Assembly (NCBI RefSeq): GCF_024138675.1
Contig: NZ_CP090959.1
Span: 496,001 to 560,000, forward strand
Reading direction: 5' to 3'
DNA length: 64,000 nucleotides
Source: Simiduia sp. 21SJ11W-1
GTDB taxonomy: Bacteria; Pseudomonadota; Gammaproteobacteria; Pseudomonadales; Cellvibrionaceae
Position 1 is the stretch's first letter, and the number at the start of each line of letters is the position of its first letter. Positions 16,997-25,740 of this stretch are shown piece after piece. The notes below the pieces were generated by a model. The model did not search any database, was not told the DNA's origin, and saw nothing but the letters and a program-made list of their open reading frames with translations. A program made the position numbers and the translations under genes.

Positions 16997-19090
16997 CTAT
17001 AGCGCGTAATCAATGCTCACAAATAATGAACGGGGCTCGCCAATAAAATAGCGCTCACCGGCAAACGCAGAAAAATCTGCCCGCTCGGCGTAGTCGGTAT
17101 TGGTCAGATTTTTCACCCGCGCGCCCAGGCTCAGGTTATCGCCCAGCTGGTGTTTGAAGCGCAGGCCCAGCAAGTTATGGCCGCTGTAATCGTGCGCGTT
17201 TTCCAGATCTGTGTAGTAGCGCCCCATGGCCACCCATTCTAACTCTGCACGAGTGTTTTCATGGGTGTAGCCCAGGCGCAGGGTGTTCATGTTGCGCGGG
17301 GCAGATACTAGGCGGTTGCCGTCGGTTGCAATGGTGTCGCTGCTGCCCGGTGCGCTTACATTGCTGCGATAGTGGTGATCGGCCAAGGAGCCGGTTAACG
17401 CAAGATCCCACCGGGTGTTCATTTGCCAGTGCAATTCATACTCCAGGCCCTGGTGCTCGGTTTCGCCATCGTTGAGGTTAAGTCTGTCTGCATTTTGGAA
17501 AATCACATTGTCTTTTTTCATGTGAAAAGCGGTGGTGCTGTAGGTAAATTGTGCCCACTGGCCGCGCAGGCCGAGCTCCACACTTTGAATAGACTCCGAA
17601 TCCAGATTGGCTTGCATTTGGCCGTTTTGCAGCCGGTACATCTCTGTTGCCTGAGGTGCGCGATTGCCATGTGCTGCACGCGCGAACAGGGTGTGTGTGT
17701 CTGTCAGCTTATACACCAGGCCGAGATTAGCTGAGAGGTTGGCGAATGAATCCTTTGAGTCTTCCGGGCGCGTGTAGCGGCAACCCACGGCGCCAGTAAA
17801 TCCGTTGATGCAAAGGCTGCCATCTTCGGCGGTATTGCCGCTGCGCATTTTGTTGTCGTAATCGTACTGCAGGGTTTCATAATGCAGGCCGGCGTTCATG
17901 TGGATGGATTGGTTGACGGCGAAGTCTGCTGATGCAAAGGCGGCAGCCATGGCAGCGCCTACACGGTAGTCGTACTGACGGCCTGCGGGAAACGCCGAGA
18001 AACCTTGCGCTTGTGATTGGGTAAGCCAGGCGCGCGTGAGTTCCGCGTCTACACCGGAGGTGAGATTAACGCTTGGGCCAAGCGGTAAAAAGTAGGCGCT
18101 TTGAACCCCCACACTTTGGTGGCCATTTTCCTCCACGGGCGTGCCCGGCAAAAAGTGCATCATGAACGTCATGTGGGTGTGGCGCAGGTAAGGTGTTACC
18201 AGAAGCTGTGCATCGTCACCCAAGGGCCGTAAAAACTGCGTTTGCAGGCGTGCGGATTGTACGTCGCGAAACGCCTCGGGGTTCGGATTTTCACGCTTGC
18301 GGTCGGCATCTTTGTAGGCGTCTTGGCCCACCACATAGCCGGCCGTTTCCTGGTTCAAATTGTTGATGCTAAGCAGTGTGCGCGCATTGAAGGTGTCTGA
18401 CTCATAGTCGTGACGGGCGCTCAATTTTTGCTGATCAAATTCGGAATCGTCTTTGTAGCCGCCATCGTGTGCACCGTTCATGCTGATGCGCAGGCCATGC
18501 TGGCCCTGGCGCTCGCTGTGGCTAAGCTTTACGCGTGAGTAATCGTTGGCGCCGGTTTCAAGGCCAAGGCGCGTAGCGCGCTCGGGCGCCGGTGCCAGGC
18601 TTATGACATTAATGACACCGTGTTGTGCATCTGAACCGTAAAGCACGGTGCCTGGCCCGCGCAGTACGTCTATTTGGCCGGCTTGTTCGGTGTTGATATC
18701 AAATAACTGGTTTACGTTACAAAAGCCCGTGGCGCGCACGGGAATGCCTTCTTCTGTAATCGCGAAGGCGCCGCAGCTGCCTGCACCTGTGAGCACCGGT
18801 GAGCGGATGGCGGTAAGGTGTTCCTGGCCATTGCCGCGGGAAATCCAGACTCCGGGTACGCGTGTGAGCGCTTCATTGATGTGGGTGGCTGAAATTAATT
18901 CAAGTTCCTGGGTGTCTACAACCGAAACGCTGGCGGCCAGTTCATTGAGCGATTGTTCGCTGCGGGCGGCGGTAACTGTAACTGTTTCCAGATTGCTGGC
19001 TACCACCTGGCCTGTGGGGCTTGTCAGAGCTGTACTTACAATCAAGTAGCCCAGTAGCCGCTGGGAGCGTTTATCGTGCTTGCTGTACAT
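16997..19090 (-). CDS. TonB-dependent outer-membrane receptor
   Basis: About 697 residues. Signal peptide, then ETVTVTAARSEQ, the plug domain (NELAASVSVV...EALTRVPGVWISRGNG, VLRGPGTVLYGSDAQHGVINVI) and a beta-barrel ending in ...RSLFVSIDYAL, the C-terminal aromatic pattern of outer-membrane proteins. Two Cys in the plug (GSCGAFAI and GFCNVNQL) could form a disulfide. I chose ATG 19090, since GGGAG lies 7 nt upstream; the codon before it is TTG. The substrate is unknown: no cobalamin riboswitch or Fur-like box was recognised upstream. Divergent from the M50 protease gene. Confidence 0.9.
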   Translation of the reverse strand: MYSKHDKRSQRLLGYLIVSTALTSPTGQVVASNLETVTVTAARSEQSLNELAASVSVVDTQELELISATHINEALTRVPGVWISRGNGQEHLTAIRSPVLTGAGSCGAFAITEEGIPVRATGFCNVNQLFDINTEQAGQIDVLRGPGTVLYGSDAQHGVINVISLAPAPERATRLGLETGANDYSRVKLSHSERQGQHGLRISMNGAHDGGYKDDSEFDQQKLSARHDYESDTFNARTLLSINNLNQETAGYVVGQDAYKDADRKRENPNPEAFRDVQSARLQTQFLRPLGDDAQLLVTPYLRHTHMTFMMHFLPGTPVEENGHQSVGVQSAYFLPLGPSVNLTSGVDAELTRAWLTQSQAQGFSAFPAGRQYDYRVGAAMAAAFASADFAVNQSIHMNAGLHYETLQYDYDNKMRSGNTAEDGSLCINGFTGAVGCRYTRPEDSKDSFANLSANLGLVYKLTDTHTLFARAAHGNRAPQATEMYRLQNGQMQANLDSESIQSVELGLRGQWAQFTYSTTAFHMKKDNVIFQNADRLNLNDGETEHQGLEYELHWQMNTRWDLALTGSLADHHYRSNVSAPGSSDTIATDGNRLVSAPRNMNTLRLGYTHENTRAELEWVAMGRYYTDLENAHDYSGHNLLGLRFKHQLGDNLSLGARVKNLTNTDYAERADFSAFAGERYFIGEPRSLFVSIDYAL

Positions 19091-19236
19091 CAAGTTGCTC
19101 CCATGCTGTTGCTCAAGCGCCTTGTATCTGGTTATACGTAGGCTAGCGGGAAGGGTTTACTTGAAAACCTCCGGCCCAGCGTTCGCCTGGCCGCACAAAT
19201 TAGTTTTTTCATGAGCCCAAGGCTGTGATCTGAAAG

Positions 19237-19242
19237 TATAAT
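19237..19242 (+). promoter_or_regulatory. Perfect -10 hexamer upstream of the M50 protease gene
   Basis: TATAAT, 33 bp before the ATG of the protease gene. No good -35 element is visible at the expected distance. Confidence 0.4.
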
Positions 19243-19275
19243 GCCCGCGATGATAACTGCTGTACAGGAACTTAC

Positions 19276-20379
19276 ATGGAGCTGCTGAATATTGAATTAA
19301 TGGAGCGCAGGCTACGCCTTGATGCCTCAATGGCCGGCTGGCAGCGTTTGTACTGGGGGCCAACCTTGGTGTCTGAATTGGCGGCCACGGGAGAGCCCGG
19401 TGGAGAGTTTACGCACACGTTCGAGCTGCCGGCTGTACACCCGGGCTCAGGTGAGCAACACGCTGTGCAAACCTTCACGCTCACATTGCGACTGCAATGG
19501 CAGCCTTTTAGCGTGACCTATTCGCTGCAAGGTAACGATCAACAGTTGGCCCGCGGCACGCGCAAGGCAAAAGATGTAGAGCAACAAACACCTGTGCCGC
19601 AGGTAGAAGATAAGCCCAAGTTCAACCTTGTGGGCTTGGGGTTGCTTGGCTTAAAGCTCCTGAAAAGCGCCAAGGTCATTAAAGCTGCGCTGGCGGGGGC
19701 GAGCCTTGCGGCTTATTCGTGGTTGTTTTCTTTAGAGTTTGCACTGGCGTTAATCGCCTGTTTGGTTGTACACGAATACGGCCATATTCGCGCGATGAAA
19801 TACTTTAATATGCCCACCAAAGGTATCTACCTCATTCCATTTTTCGGGGGTGCGGCGCTAACCGATGGCAAAATAAATACCCGCTGGCAAGATGTGGTGA
19901 TCTCCATCATGGGGCCGGTGTTTGGTTTGTTTATGTCGGTATTGTGCCTGTTGCTTTACTGGGCAACCGGCAGCCTGTTTTTTGCAGGGCTGGCCGCGTT
20001 TAATGCGCTGCTAAATCTGTTTAATTTATTGCCCATTTTGCCGCTCGATGGTGGTCACATTCTGAAGAGCGTGAGCTTTTCCATGAATAGCTGGGTGGGG
20101 CTGATTGTATGCGTAATGGCGGCGGCCTTTGGCGTGTGGCTAAGCTACACCTTGGGGCTTGCCTTGCTGGGCTTCTTGCTGATCATTGGCACCCTTGAAA
20201 TATTAAGCGAGTGGCGGGGCCGTTATCAAAGCCACTTGCTGCCGTTAGATCGCTACGGGCAAGTATTTGCCACAGTGTGGTACTTCTCTGTACTGGGCAG
20301 TTTTGTGGGCATTATCTGGTACCTGGCTGGTACCGGCGACGATATGCTGGGCCTGCCATTAAAAATACTGCAAAGCTAA
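19276..20379 (+). CDS. M50 (site-2 type) intramembrane metallopeptidase
   Basis: 367 residues. An N-terminal soluble domain of about 110 residues with no recognised family, then a membrane region with the zinc motif H166-E-Y-G-H170 in a transmembrane segment and the second signature LPLDGGH (D258) in the conserved NLLPILPLDGG context. The motifs are those of the SpoIVFB/SREBF group that cleaves substrates inside the membrane; family members often activate anti-sigma factors or membrane-tethered regulators. No substrate candidate is adjacent. Transcribed divergently from the TonB receptor at 16997. Confidence 0.87.
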   Translation: MELLNIELMERRLRLDASMAGWQRLYWGPTLVSELAATGEPGGEFTHTFELPAVHPGSGEQHAVQTFTLTLRLQWQPFSVTYSLQGNDQQLARGTRKAKDVEQQTPVPQVEDKPKFNLVGLGLLGLKLLKSAKVIKAALAGASLAAYSWLFSLEFALALIACLVVHEYGHIRAMKYFNMPTKGIYLIPFFGGAALTDGKINTRWQDVVISIMGPVFGLFMSVLCLLLYWATGSLFFAGLAAFNALLNLFNLLPILPLDGGHILKSVSFSMNSWVGLIVCVMAAAFGVWLSYTLGLALLGFLLIIGTLEILSEWRGRYQSHLLPLDRYGQVFATVWYFSVLGSFVGIIWYLAGTGDDMLGLPLKILQS

Positions 20380-20738
20380 TGTTACAAAGCTCGGGTGCAA
20401 TTTTTTAAATTGCGCCATAACTAATCTCAGCGCATTCCCCCCTTTACTTTTTGCTTGCTGATCAAGCTGCAGTAGGCTTACTGCAAGTGCTAAATTCATC
20501 TGCTTTTCTGGCGGCATCATCTTTGCCTGGTCCCAATATGTATCGGCTGAAGCGCTAGCTGTTGCATTGTTTGTACTTTGCAGTCGGAATTGTGCATAGA
20601 CAGGCCGCAAGAATTCTACAGGCAAAAAAAGGCCCGGAGGGATCCGGGCTGCAAGAGAGAGTAACAACACATGTTACAAGAGAAAGCGGGGAGCGCCGGA
20701 GCGCTCCTGTACTACTGAGGATTGCCTAAGTTTTACAC
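20380..20738. other. 359-bp intergenic region between convergent genes
   Basis: Contains the minus-strand terminator of the TonB-receptor gene (20624-20650). A minus-strand reading frame of about 100 codons (20359-20670) crosses this terminator and overlaps the end of the M50 gene; I do not count it as a gene. Confidence 0.5.
20624..20650 (-). terminator. Rho-independent terminator of the 20739-23090 receptor gene
   Basis: Read on the minus strand: stem GCCCGGA / TCCGGGC with a four-base loop, followed by a run of seven T. It begins about 90 bp beyond the stop codon. Confidence 0.85.
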
Positions 20739-23090
20739 TTAGAAGTGGAACGAAACGCTGGTGCCGATGGTGCGCGGCTGCGAGTAAATATCGCGGTGGC
20801 CAACACTGGCGCCTTGCCCACGCTGGAATGAAACCAGCTTCTCTTCGTTGGTCAGGTTGCTGGCCCAAAGGCTCAGGCCCCATTGATCACCGTTCACGCC
20901 AACGCTTGCGTTGTAGCGGGTGATTTCCGGGTAGGTCCAAACGATGTCATCGGGTGAATCTGCGCGATCTGATTGAATCTCGTCGCGGTAATTCTGATGC
21001 AGGCCGGCGCGGAAACCTAAACCGTTAGGCAGTACGGTGTTGTAGCTAACCGACAAGTTGTAGGCAAACGCTGGCGTACCACCAAACTTGCCGCCTTTCT
21101 CCCATGTGCGGCATTCATCGCCACTTTCATAGAGGCAGTGGGTTTTGGTATTGGCCCACTTGGCTTCGTTGTTGGACGTAGAGAACTTGACAGACCAGTT
21201 ATCGGTAATGCGGTAGCGGATTGCCGTTTCAATACCTTCGGTTACTGCATCCGGGCCATTGGCGGTGCCGTTCAACGGGAAGCCGGCATCAATGGTTTGT
21301 ACGCGGTAAGTTTGGGTGTTGTACCACTTCATCTGATAAGCAGAAAGCTGTACATACAAACGGTCGTCGAACAACTTGCCTTTCAGGCCCAGCTCGAGGT
21401 TGTCGATGCTGTCTGGCTGGTAGGTTTGTGCTTCTTCGGTAACGGTTTCACCAGCGTGATCTTTAAAGCCGTTAACACCACCGCGACGGAAGCCCTGCGA
21501 GAAAGTCGCGTAAGTGAGCATGCTGTCGGTAATGTCGTAAGACAGGTTCAATTTGTAGAAAACATCTTGGTCGCCGTTATTTACTTCACGCTCGTAGTCA
21601 ACCAGTTCGAAGGCGTAGTCAACAACTTTAGGGTTGGCGTTGTCTTCCCAATCGAACCAGCGCACGCCGCCAGTTACGTGGAAATCTTCGGTAACATCCC
21701 AGGTCACTTCGCCGTAAACCGCAAGCTCGGTGTAGTCGGTGTTGATGTCTTCAAAGTAGCCGTTGTCGCCGTTGGTTGGCAGGCCCCAAAGGCCGGCTTC
21801 CAGGTCGTCATACCACTCCCAGAAGCGCAGGTTACCCTTTTGCTCAGTGTAGTAAACGCCGCCAATCCAGCTGATGGCGCCTTCGGTATTGGATACCAGG
21901 CGTGTTTCGTGGGTGAATGCCGAGTTAACGTTATCAAACGTCATGTAAGGCGCTGAGTCGTAGTTATTTGAATAACAGAATACGGCGCAGTTGCCCCAGT
22001 CACCGTAGTAGGTGTAGCCGTTGGGGTAGTTGTTTTGGCCGGTGCGCGAATACTCGTAGTTAGACGTGTTGGATACCAGGCCTGCAAAGCCCAGATCCCA
22101 CTCAAAGCTCAGGCTGTCGAGTGTGAATTCGCGATCTGAAAATTCACGGTGATAGCCCACTACCACGTTTTTGTCGTATTGAACGGCGTAGTCGCCGTCA
22201 ACGGCGGTACCGCGTGAGCCATTGGCGCGTTGGTTTTGCTCGATGTGCGTGAGCGTAAGTTCCATGTTGTCGGCAGGCTGCCAAGCCAATGCTACTTTGG
22301 CTGAGTTCACACGCTGCCAATCATCATTTTTGAACTTAACTTGCTTGCCTTGTGCATCCCACATAGGGTCGTTCAGGCGCTCTGCTGTTACGATCATGCG
22401 ATCGGTGTAACCGGCTTCGTCCAGGTAGGCGATGTTTGCACGCACAGCCAAGTTTTCGGCCAGTGGCAAGTTCATTGTAACGTCTGTGTCTACACTCAGG
22501 CCGCCACCTTGGGTTTGGTAGGTTCCTGCGCGAACATCAACGGTAGTTTCGTCGTATTCAGGCTGGTTGGTGATGTAGCGAATGGCACCACCCAGGCTGC
22601 CGCCGCCATAAAGGGTGCCCTGTGGGCCCATCAGCGTTTCAACGCGGCGAACATCTTTAATGCGGTAACCCATGCTGTGCACGGGGGTGTCGTCTATGTA
22701 ATAGGCAACGGTTGAGCGCACAAAGTATTCAAGGTCGTTCTGGTTTACCGGCGAAATACTTAAACCGCGCACAGTTACAGAGTCCATAGAGCGCGCGGAG
22801 TTTTCAGGCGCGTGAATGGATACAGAGTCTTTCAGGAAATCTTTCAGGTCGCCAATGTTGCGCTCGCGCAACTCGGCTTCGCCCATGGCAGAGATGTTCA
22901 TGGGAATGTCGGACATAGATTCATCACGGCGGGTTGCCGTTACGAGAATCTCTTCTTCTTCCAACTGGAACTTGGCGTTTTTAGTATCGGCTTGATCGTC
23001 AGTAGCATTCTGAGCGTATGAAGGCACGGCCAGGGCGAGCGTTGCTGCGGAAATCAGCAGGCTCAATTGGGTTTTGTTGAAAGGTATCAT
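20739..23090 (-). CDS. TonB-dependent outer-membrane receptor
   Basis: 783 residues. Signal peptide (MIPFNKTQLSLLIS...AVPSYAQ), TonB box-like EEEILVTATRRDE, plug domain (VTVRGLSISPVNQ, RVETLMGPQGTLYGGGSLGGAIRYITNQPE) and a 22-strand-type barrel that ends ...IGTSVSFHF. GGGAGG sits 5-6 nt before the ATG, so the start is firm. The overall type is common among Alteromonadales and Cellvibrionales receptors for organic substrates rather than siderophores, but the substrate cannot be read. Its promoter region faces the leader of the wall-hydrolase operon, so the two are divergently transcribed. Confidence 0.92.
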   Translation of the reverse strand: MIPFNKTQLSLLISAATLALAVPSYAQNATDDQADTKNAKFQLEEEEILVTATRRDESMSDIPMNISAMGEAELRERNIGDLKDFLKDSVSIHAPENSARSMDSVTVRGLSISPVNQNDLEYFVRSTVAYYIDDTPVHSMGYRIKDVRRVETLMGPQGTLYGGGSLGGAIRYITNQPEYDETTVDVRAGTYQTQGGGLSVDTDVTMNLPLAENLAVRANIAYLDEAGYTDRMIVTAERLNDPMWDAQGKQVKFKNDDWQRVNSAKVALAWQPADNMELTLTHIEQNQRANGSRGTAVDGDYAVQYDKNVVVGYHREFSDREFTLDSLSFEWDLGFAGLVSNTSNYEYSRTGQNNYPNGYTYYGDWGNCAVFCYSNNYDSAPYMTFDNVNSAFTHETRLVSNTEGAISWIGGVYYTEQKGNLRFWEWYDDLEAGLWGLPTNGDNGYFEDINTDYTELAVYGEVTWDVTEDFHVTGGVRWFDWEDNANPKVVDYAFELVDYEREVNNGDQDVFYKLNLSYDITDSMLTYATFSQGFRRGGVNGFKDHAGETVTEEAQTYQPDSIDNLELGLKGKLFDDRLYVQLSAYQMKWYNTQTYRVQTIDAGFPLNGTANGPDAVTEGIETAIRYRITDNWSVKFSTSNNEAKWANTKTHCLYESGDECRTWEKGGKFGGTPAFAYNLSVSYNTVLPNGLGFRAGLHQNYRDEIQSDRADSPDDIVWTYPEITRYNASVGVNGDQWGLSLWASNLTNEEKLVSFQRGQGASVGHRDIYSQPRTIGTSVSFHF

Positions 23091-23368
23091 GACACCTCCC
23101 CCTTTTCTGTAACGTTATAATTAGAGATTTTTTAGCAGCTGCACATTGGAAATAAATAATTCCTACGCAGGCTGTGACATCAAGAATGCACAAGAGTCTC
23201 AGTTAGAAGAAGTTAACTTCCATCGGTTTTGCCGATGGTGGGGCGCCCAAGTTGTGACCTTTGTCACCTAAATTCGCCTGCTGCGGGGCCTTCAGGCATG
23301 TAAAAGGGCGGCGGCGGCGCATAAAACCGCACTTTAGCTGATGTGCCAAGGTTGCAAATTTCGCGCAG

Positions 23369-23381
23369 GAATATTATATTC
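23369..23381. promoter_or_regulatory. Putative operator, perfect GAATA-N3-TATTC
   Basis: GAATA-TTA-TATTC, flanked by AG and TG. One of four perfect copies in the window. It lies 420 bp before the first hydrolase gene but directly ahead of the structured leader. Confidence 0.65.
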
Positions 23382-23613
23382 TGTGGTGTCGCTCTGCTTG
23401 AGATCAACTATTTCAGGCGGGCGCGGCGGTTTCATTGTGTTTGGCACGGGTGATGACCCGTGGTTTAGCGCATGGAATCCATTGACCTAGACTCGCATCG
23501 CGCCTGTGTATGCCCGCAGCTAATGCAGGAGCAACTGCCGGTCTCACCAATTTTCTTACTGTTCCCTTCAGTAAAATTGGACTCGCTTTTAGGTGGCTTC
23601 GGCCACCTTTTTT
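23382..23613 (+). ncRNA. Putative structured leader or small RNA ending in a terminator
   Basis: About 230 nt with nested inverted repeats. GGCGCG (23420-23425) can pair with CGCGCC (23499-23504), enclosing hairpin CACGGGT-GATG-ACCCGTG (23445-23462). A stem CCAATTTT...AAAATTGG (23547-23580) follows, and an intrinsic terminator closes it. It matches no riboswitch class I recognise. It may be an attenuation leader of the downstream operon or an independent sRNA. Confidence 0.4.
23591..23613 (+). terminator. UUCG-capped intrinsic terminator inside the leader
   Basis: Stem AGGTGGC / GCCACCT with a TTCG loop, then six T. It stands about 190 bp before the first gene of the hydrolase operon, with no gene between, so readthrough may be controlled. 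Confidence 0.8.
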
Positions 23614-23801
23614 ATGCGACAAATTTTCGGGCGCAAGCCATCGGCGCGAGCGATGGCTCGTCATTTATTACAGGGTGCCGGGCGATGGCATGCTCAAATA
23701 TTGCTGTGTTTACAGGCGGGAGGCCTGCAGAGGTATCGTCAGCAATGCGCGGGCAACCCACCGCGTTATGGATCTCACAATAATGCTAAAAGGAGTTCCA
23801 A

Positions 23802-25691
23802 ATGAACATTTTCCATCGCACCCTGGGTGCTTGCACCCTTGCGCTGGCGGGCCTTGTAGGCTTTAGCGGCCAGGCGCAAGCTGCCTGCCCAGACGGCGCC
23901 AGCTTCGACAACAATCTAAGTTTTTGCGTTTCAGACACCTATGCTTTTGGCCCCTTCACCAATGCCATGGTAAATAAATGCGTGCAGTTCGGCGGCGGCA
24001 GTGCCTGCACTACCAAGCGATCCTATTTGGTTAATGGCCAGCACACTATCAATGTGCTGCGCTGGACGCGCTCGTTCGCACAGAATATCCGCGGTACGGG
24101 CAGTTGCCCCATCGGCAGTGTGCGCTCGGCTACCTATGGCAACCATTGCTTTGAATCGGTACCCGGCGGCACCAACAATGTGTACGGCAACTTTACCGCC
24201 GATGAAGTGGCCAAGTGTGAATACTTGAATGGCGGCAACGCCTGCTACACCAACCGCTGGTCTGCCAATTTCTATCAAACCGTGCAAAACACCACCTTGC
24301 CGCCGGCCGGTGGTGCTGCCGTCAATAAATTTGGCGCATGGCTTTGGTATATAGATGAGCTGGGCAAAACCCACACGCAATTGGCCGATGAATTGGCGGC
24401 CATGGGCGTTAAGCGCATTTTTATCAAAATTGCCGACGACACCGCCAACTGCACGCTTTTTACCGATGCCTGCTCAACCACAACCACCCAAATTTATAAA
24501 GACCGCGGCATAGAGCCCTGGGCCTGGAGCTACAACTACCCGGGCGATGAAAATGCGCAAGCCGATGCGTTGTACCTGGCTGCGCAATATGGCTACCTGG
24601 GCTTCGTGTTAGATGTGGAGGTAGAGTTTAATAACACCACCACCGCACTGCACTCGTTGTTTCAGGCGTTCCAGCAGGCGCGTAACGATGCTCGCAACGA
24701 TGGGCACATTTCAGGCGAGTTCCCCATGGGTGCCACCACCTGGGGTAACCCGCTCGATCAAGGCATGCGCGTAGATATTATCGATCAATACGTAGATTTC
24801 CACATGCCCCAAACCTACCTGGAAGTGTGGGGCGCAAGTTATATGGCCGATCCGAAATACTGGATTGAGTACGGCAACTGCGAATACCGCGACATGGGTG
24901 CCAACAAACCCATTTGGCACATAGTGTCTACCGAGTACAACAATATTTCCGTATCGCAGCTCAACACCTTTATGCAGTGGGCTGGCCCTAATGCGTCGAT
25001 TTGGCGCACGCCCGGTGGCCAGGTGCCACTGGCCGTGTGGGATGACTGGAACGCCTTGAACTGGAGTCGGTCAGACTTTCCAACGGCAAATTGCGGTGCA
25101 AATAACAACGCCTTGTATGACTTAGGTGTTGATAGCCCCGATGCAGGGAACGGTGGCACACCGCAGCCTGCCACCGTGCCTTATTGGAGCCAGTTAAGTA
25201 ACAGCTACGACCCCTATGGCACCTGCTCTATTACTTCACTTGCCATGGTGACGGACTTCTTTGGCCTCACCAACCCCTCAAGCCTTGGCAAGCGCACCCC
25301 CGATTATCTCTATGAGCGCTTTGGTGTGCTGCAGGATGTGCCGTCATTGGCGTGGGGTTTCGACACCATTGCGCAAGAGGCGGGCAGCCCACTGCGTGAC
25401 GTAGGTGTTACCAACGGCACCATCGCGCAATTGCGCCAACTGGCGAGCCAAGGCAAGCCCACCATCGTGCACGGCTGGTTTACCTCGCCCGGGCACATCA
25501 TGGTGGTTACCGGATTTGACGGCACTCACTACACAGTGCACGACCCTTTCGGCAAGTGGAACTTGCAAAAGTGGGGCAGCTATAACACCAGCGTGTCTGG
25601 TAAAAACCAGCGCTACCCCGCAGCACAATTTGAGTACGCCATTAATGATAACGGCACAGGCGATGACCTGTGGCTTCACATATTTGAGTAA
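23802..25691 (+). CDS. Secreted TIM-barrel/C39 peptidase fusion with N-terminal Cys-rich module
   Basis: 629 residues. Signal peptide 1-28. Residues 29-163 are a Cys-rich duplicated module (CPDG...YAFGPF...KC..FGGGSAC, repeated as CPIG...VYGNF...KC..NGGNAC) also found at the C-terminus of the 49806 lytic transglycosylase. Residues 175-425 look like a GH25-like TIM barrel (GVKRIFIKIADD, then FVLDVEVEF, a D-x-E pair at 271/273 like the GH25 catalytic pair); this is an inference from pattern. Residues 459-629 are a Peptidase_C39_2-type papain fold with C475 (GTCSITSLAM), H565 (SPGHIMVV) and D581 (VHDPFG). Probably a bifunctional wall hydrolase; the bond cleaved is unknown. AGGAG lies 7 nt before the ATG. 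Confidence 0.75.
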   Translation: MNIFHRTLGACTLALAGLVGFSGQAQAACPDGASFDNNLSFCVSDTYAFGPFTNAMVNKCVQFGGGSACTTKRSYLVNGQHTINVLRWTRSFAQNIRGTGSCPIGSVRSATYGNHCFESVPGGTNNVYGNFTADEVAKCEYLNGGNACYTNRWSANFYQTVQNTTLPPAGGAAVNKFGAWLWYIDELGKTHTQLADELAAMGVKRIFIKIADDTANCTLFTDACSTTTTQIYKDRGIEPWAWSYNYPGDENAQADALYLAAQYGYLGFVLDVEVEFNNTTTALHSLFQAFQQARNDARNDGHISGEFPMGATTWGNPLDQGMRVDIIDQYVDFHMPQTYLEVWGASYMADPKYWIEYGNCEYRDMGANKPIWHIVSTEYNNISVSQLNTFMQWAGPNASIWRTPGGQVPLAVWDDWNALNWSRSDFPTANCGANNNALYDLGVDSPDAGNGGTPQPATVPYWSQLSNSYDPYGTCSITSLAMVTDFFGLTNPSSLGKRTPDYLYERFGVLQDVPSLAWGFDTIAQEAGSPLRDVGVTNGTIAQLRQLASQGKPTIVHGWFTSPGHIMVVTGFDGTHYTVHDPFGKWNLQKWGSYNTSVSGKNQRYPAAQFEYAINDNGTGDDLWLHIFE

Positions 25692-25698
25692 AATCCTC

Positions 25699-25718
25699 GG
25701 GCACGGCTAGCCGTGCCC
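25699..25718. repeat. Perfect 20-bp palindrome between hydrolase genes
   Basis: GGGCACGGC-TA-GCCGTGCCC, starting 7 bp after the stop of the first hydrolase gene. It would form a very stable hairpin in the mRNA and may adjust expression of the two halves of the operon. Confidence 0.7.
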
Positions 25719-25740
25719 GCTTCAATACGGACTTTGAATT

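Larger units (their letters stand above)
23091..23801. other. 711-bp divergent regulatory region
   Basis: Holds the promoter side of the minus-strand receptor gene, a perfect GAATA-N3-TATTC palindrome (23369-23381) and a structured leader with several hairpins and a terminator (23382-23613). About 190 bp follow with a further hairpin GCCATCG/CGATGGC (23638-23658). Reading frames in it have no recognisable homology or coding signature. Confidence 0.6.

Noticed and set aside
19091-19275. Cobalamin riboswitch upstream of the TonB receptor at 16997-19090
   Set aside because: The conserved B12-box and neighbouring core segments were not found on the minus strand.
20359-20670. Minus-strand frame of 103 codons between the M50 protease and the TonB receptor
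   Set aside because: It crosses a clear intrinsic terminator of the upstream gene, overlaps the M50 coding end and has no recognisable family or ribosome binding site.
21138-21956. Plus-strand frame of 272 codons opposite the TonB receptor gene
   Set aside because: Antisense shadow of a well-supported receptor gene; composition follows the codon pattern of the opposite strand.
23472-23866. Plus-strand frames in the leader before the hydrolase operon
   Set aside because: They run through strong hairpins and a terminator, and no coding signature or family is seen. Leader RNA is the better reading.
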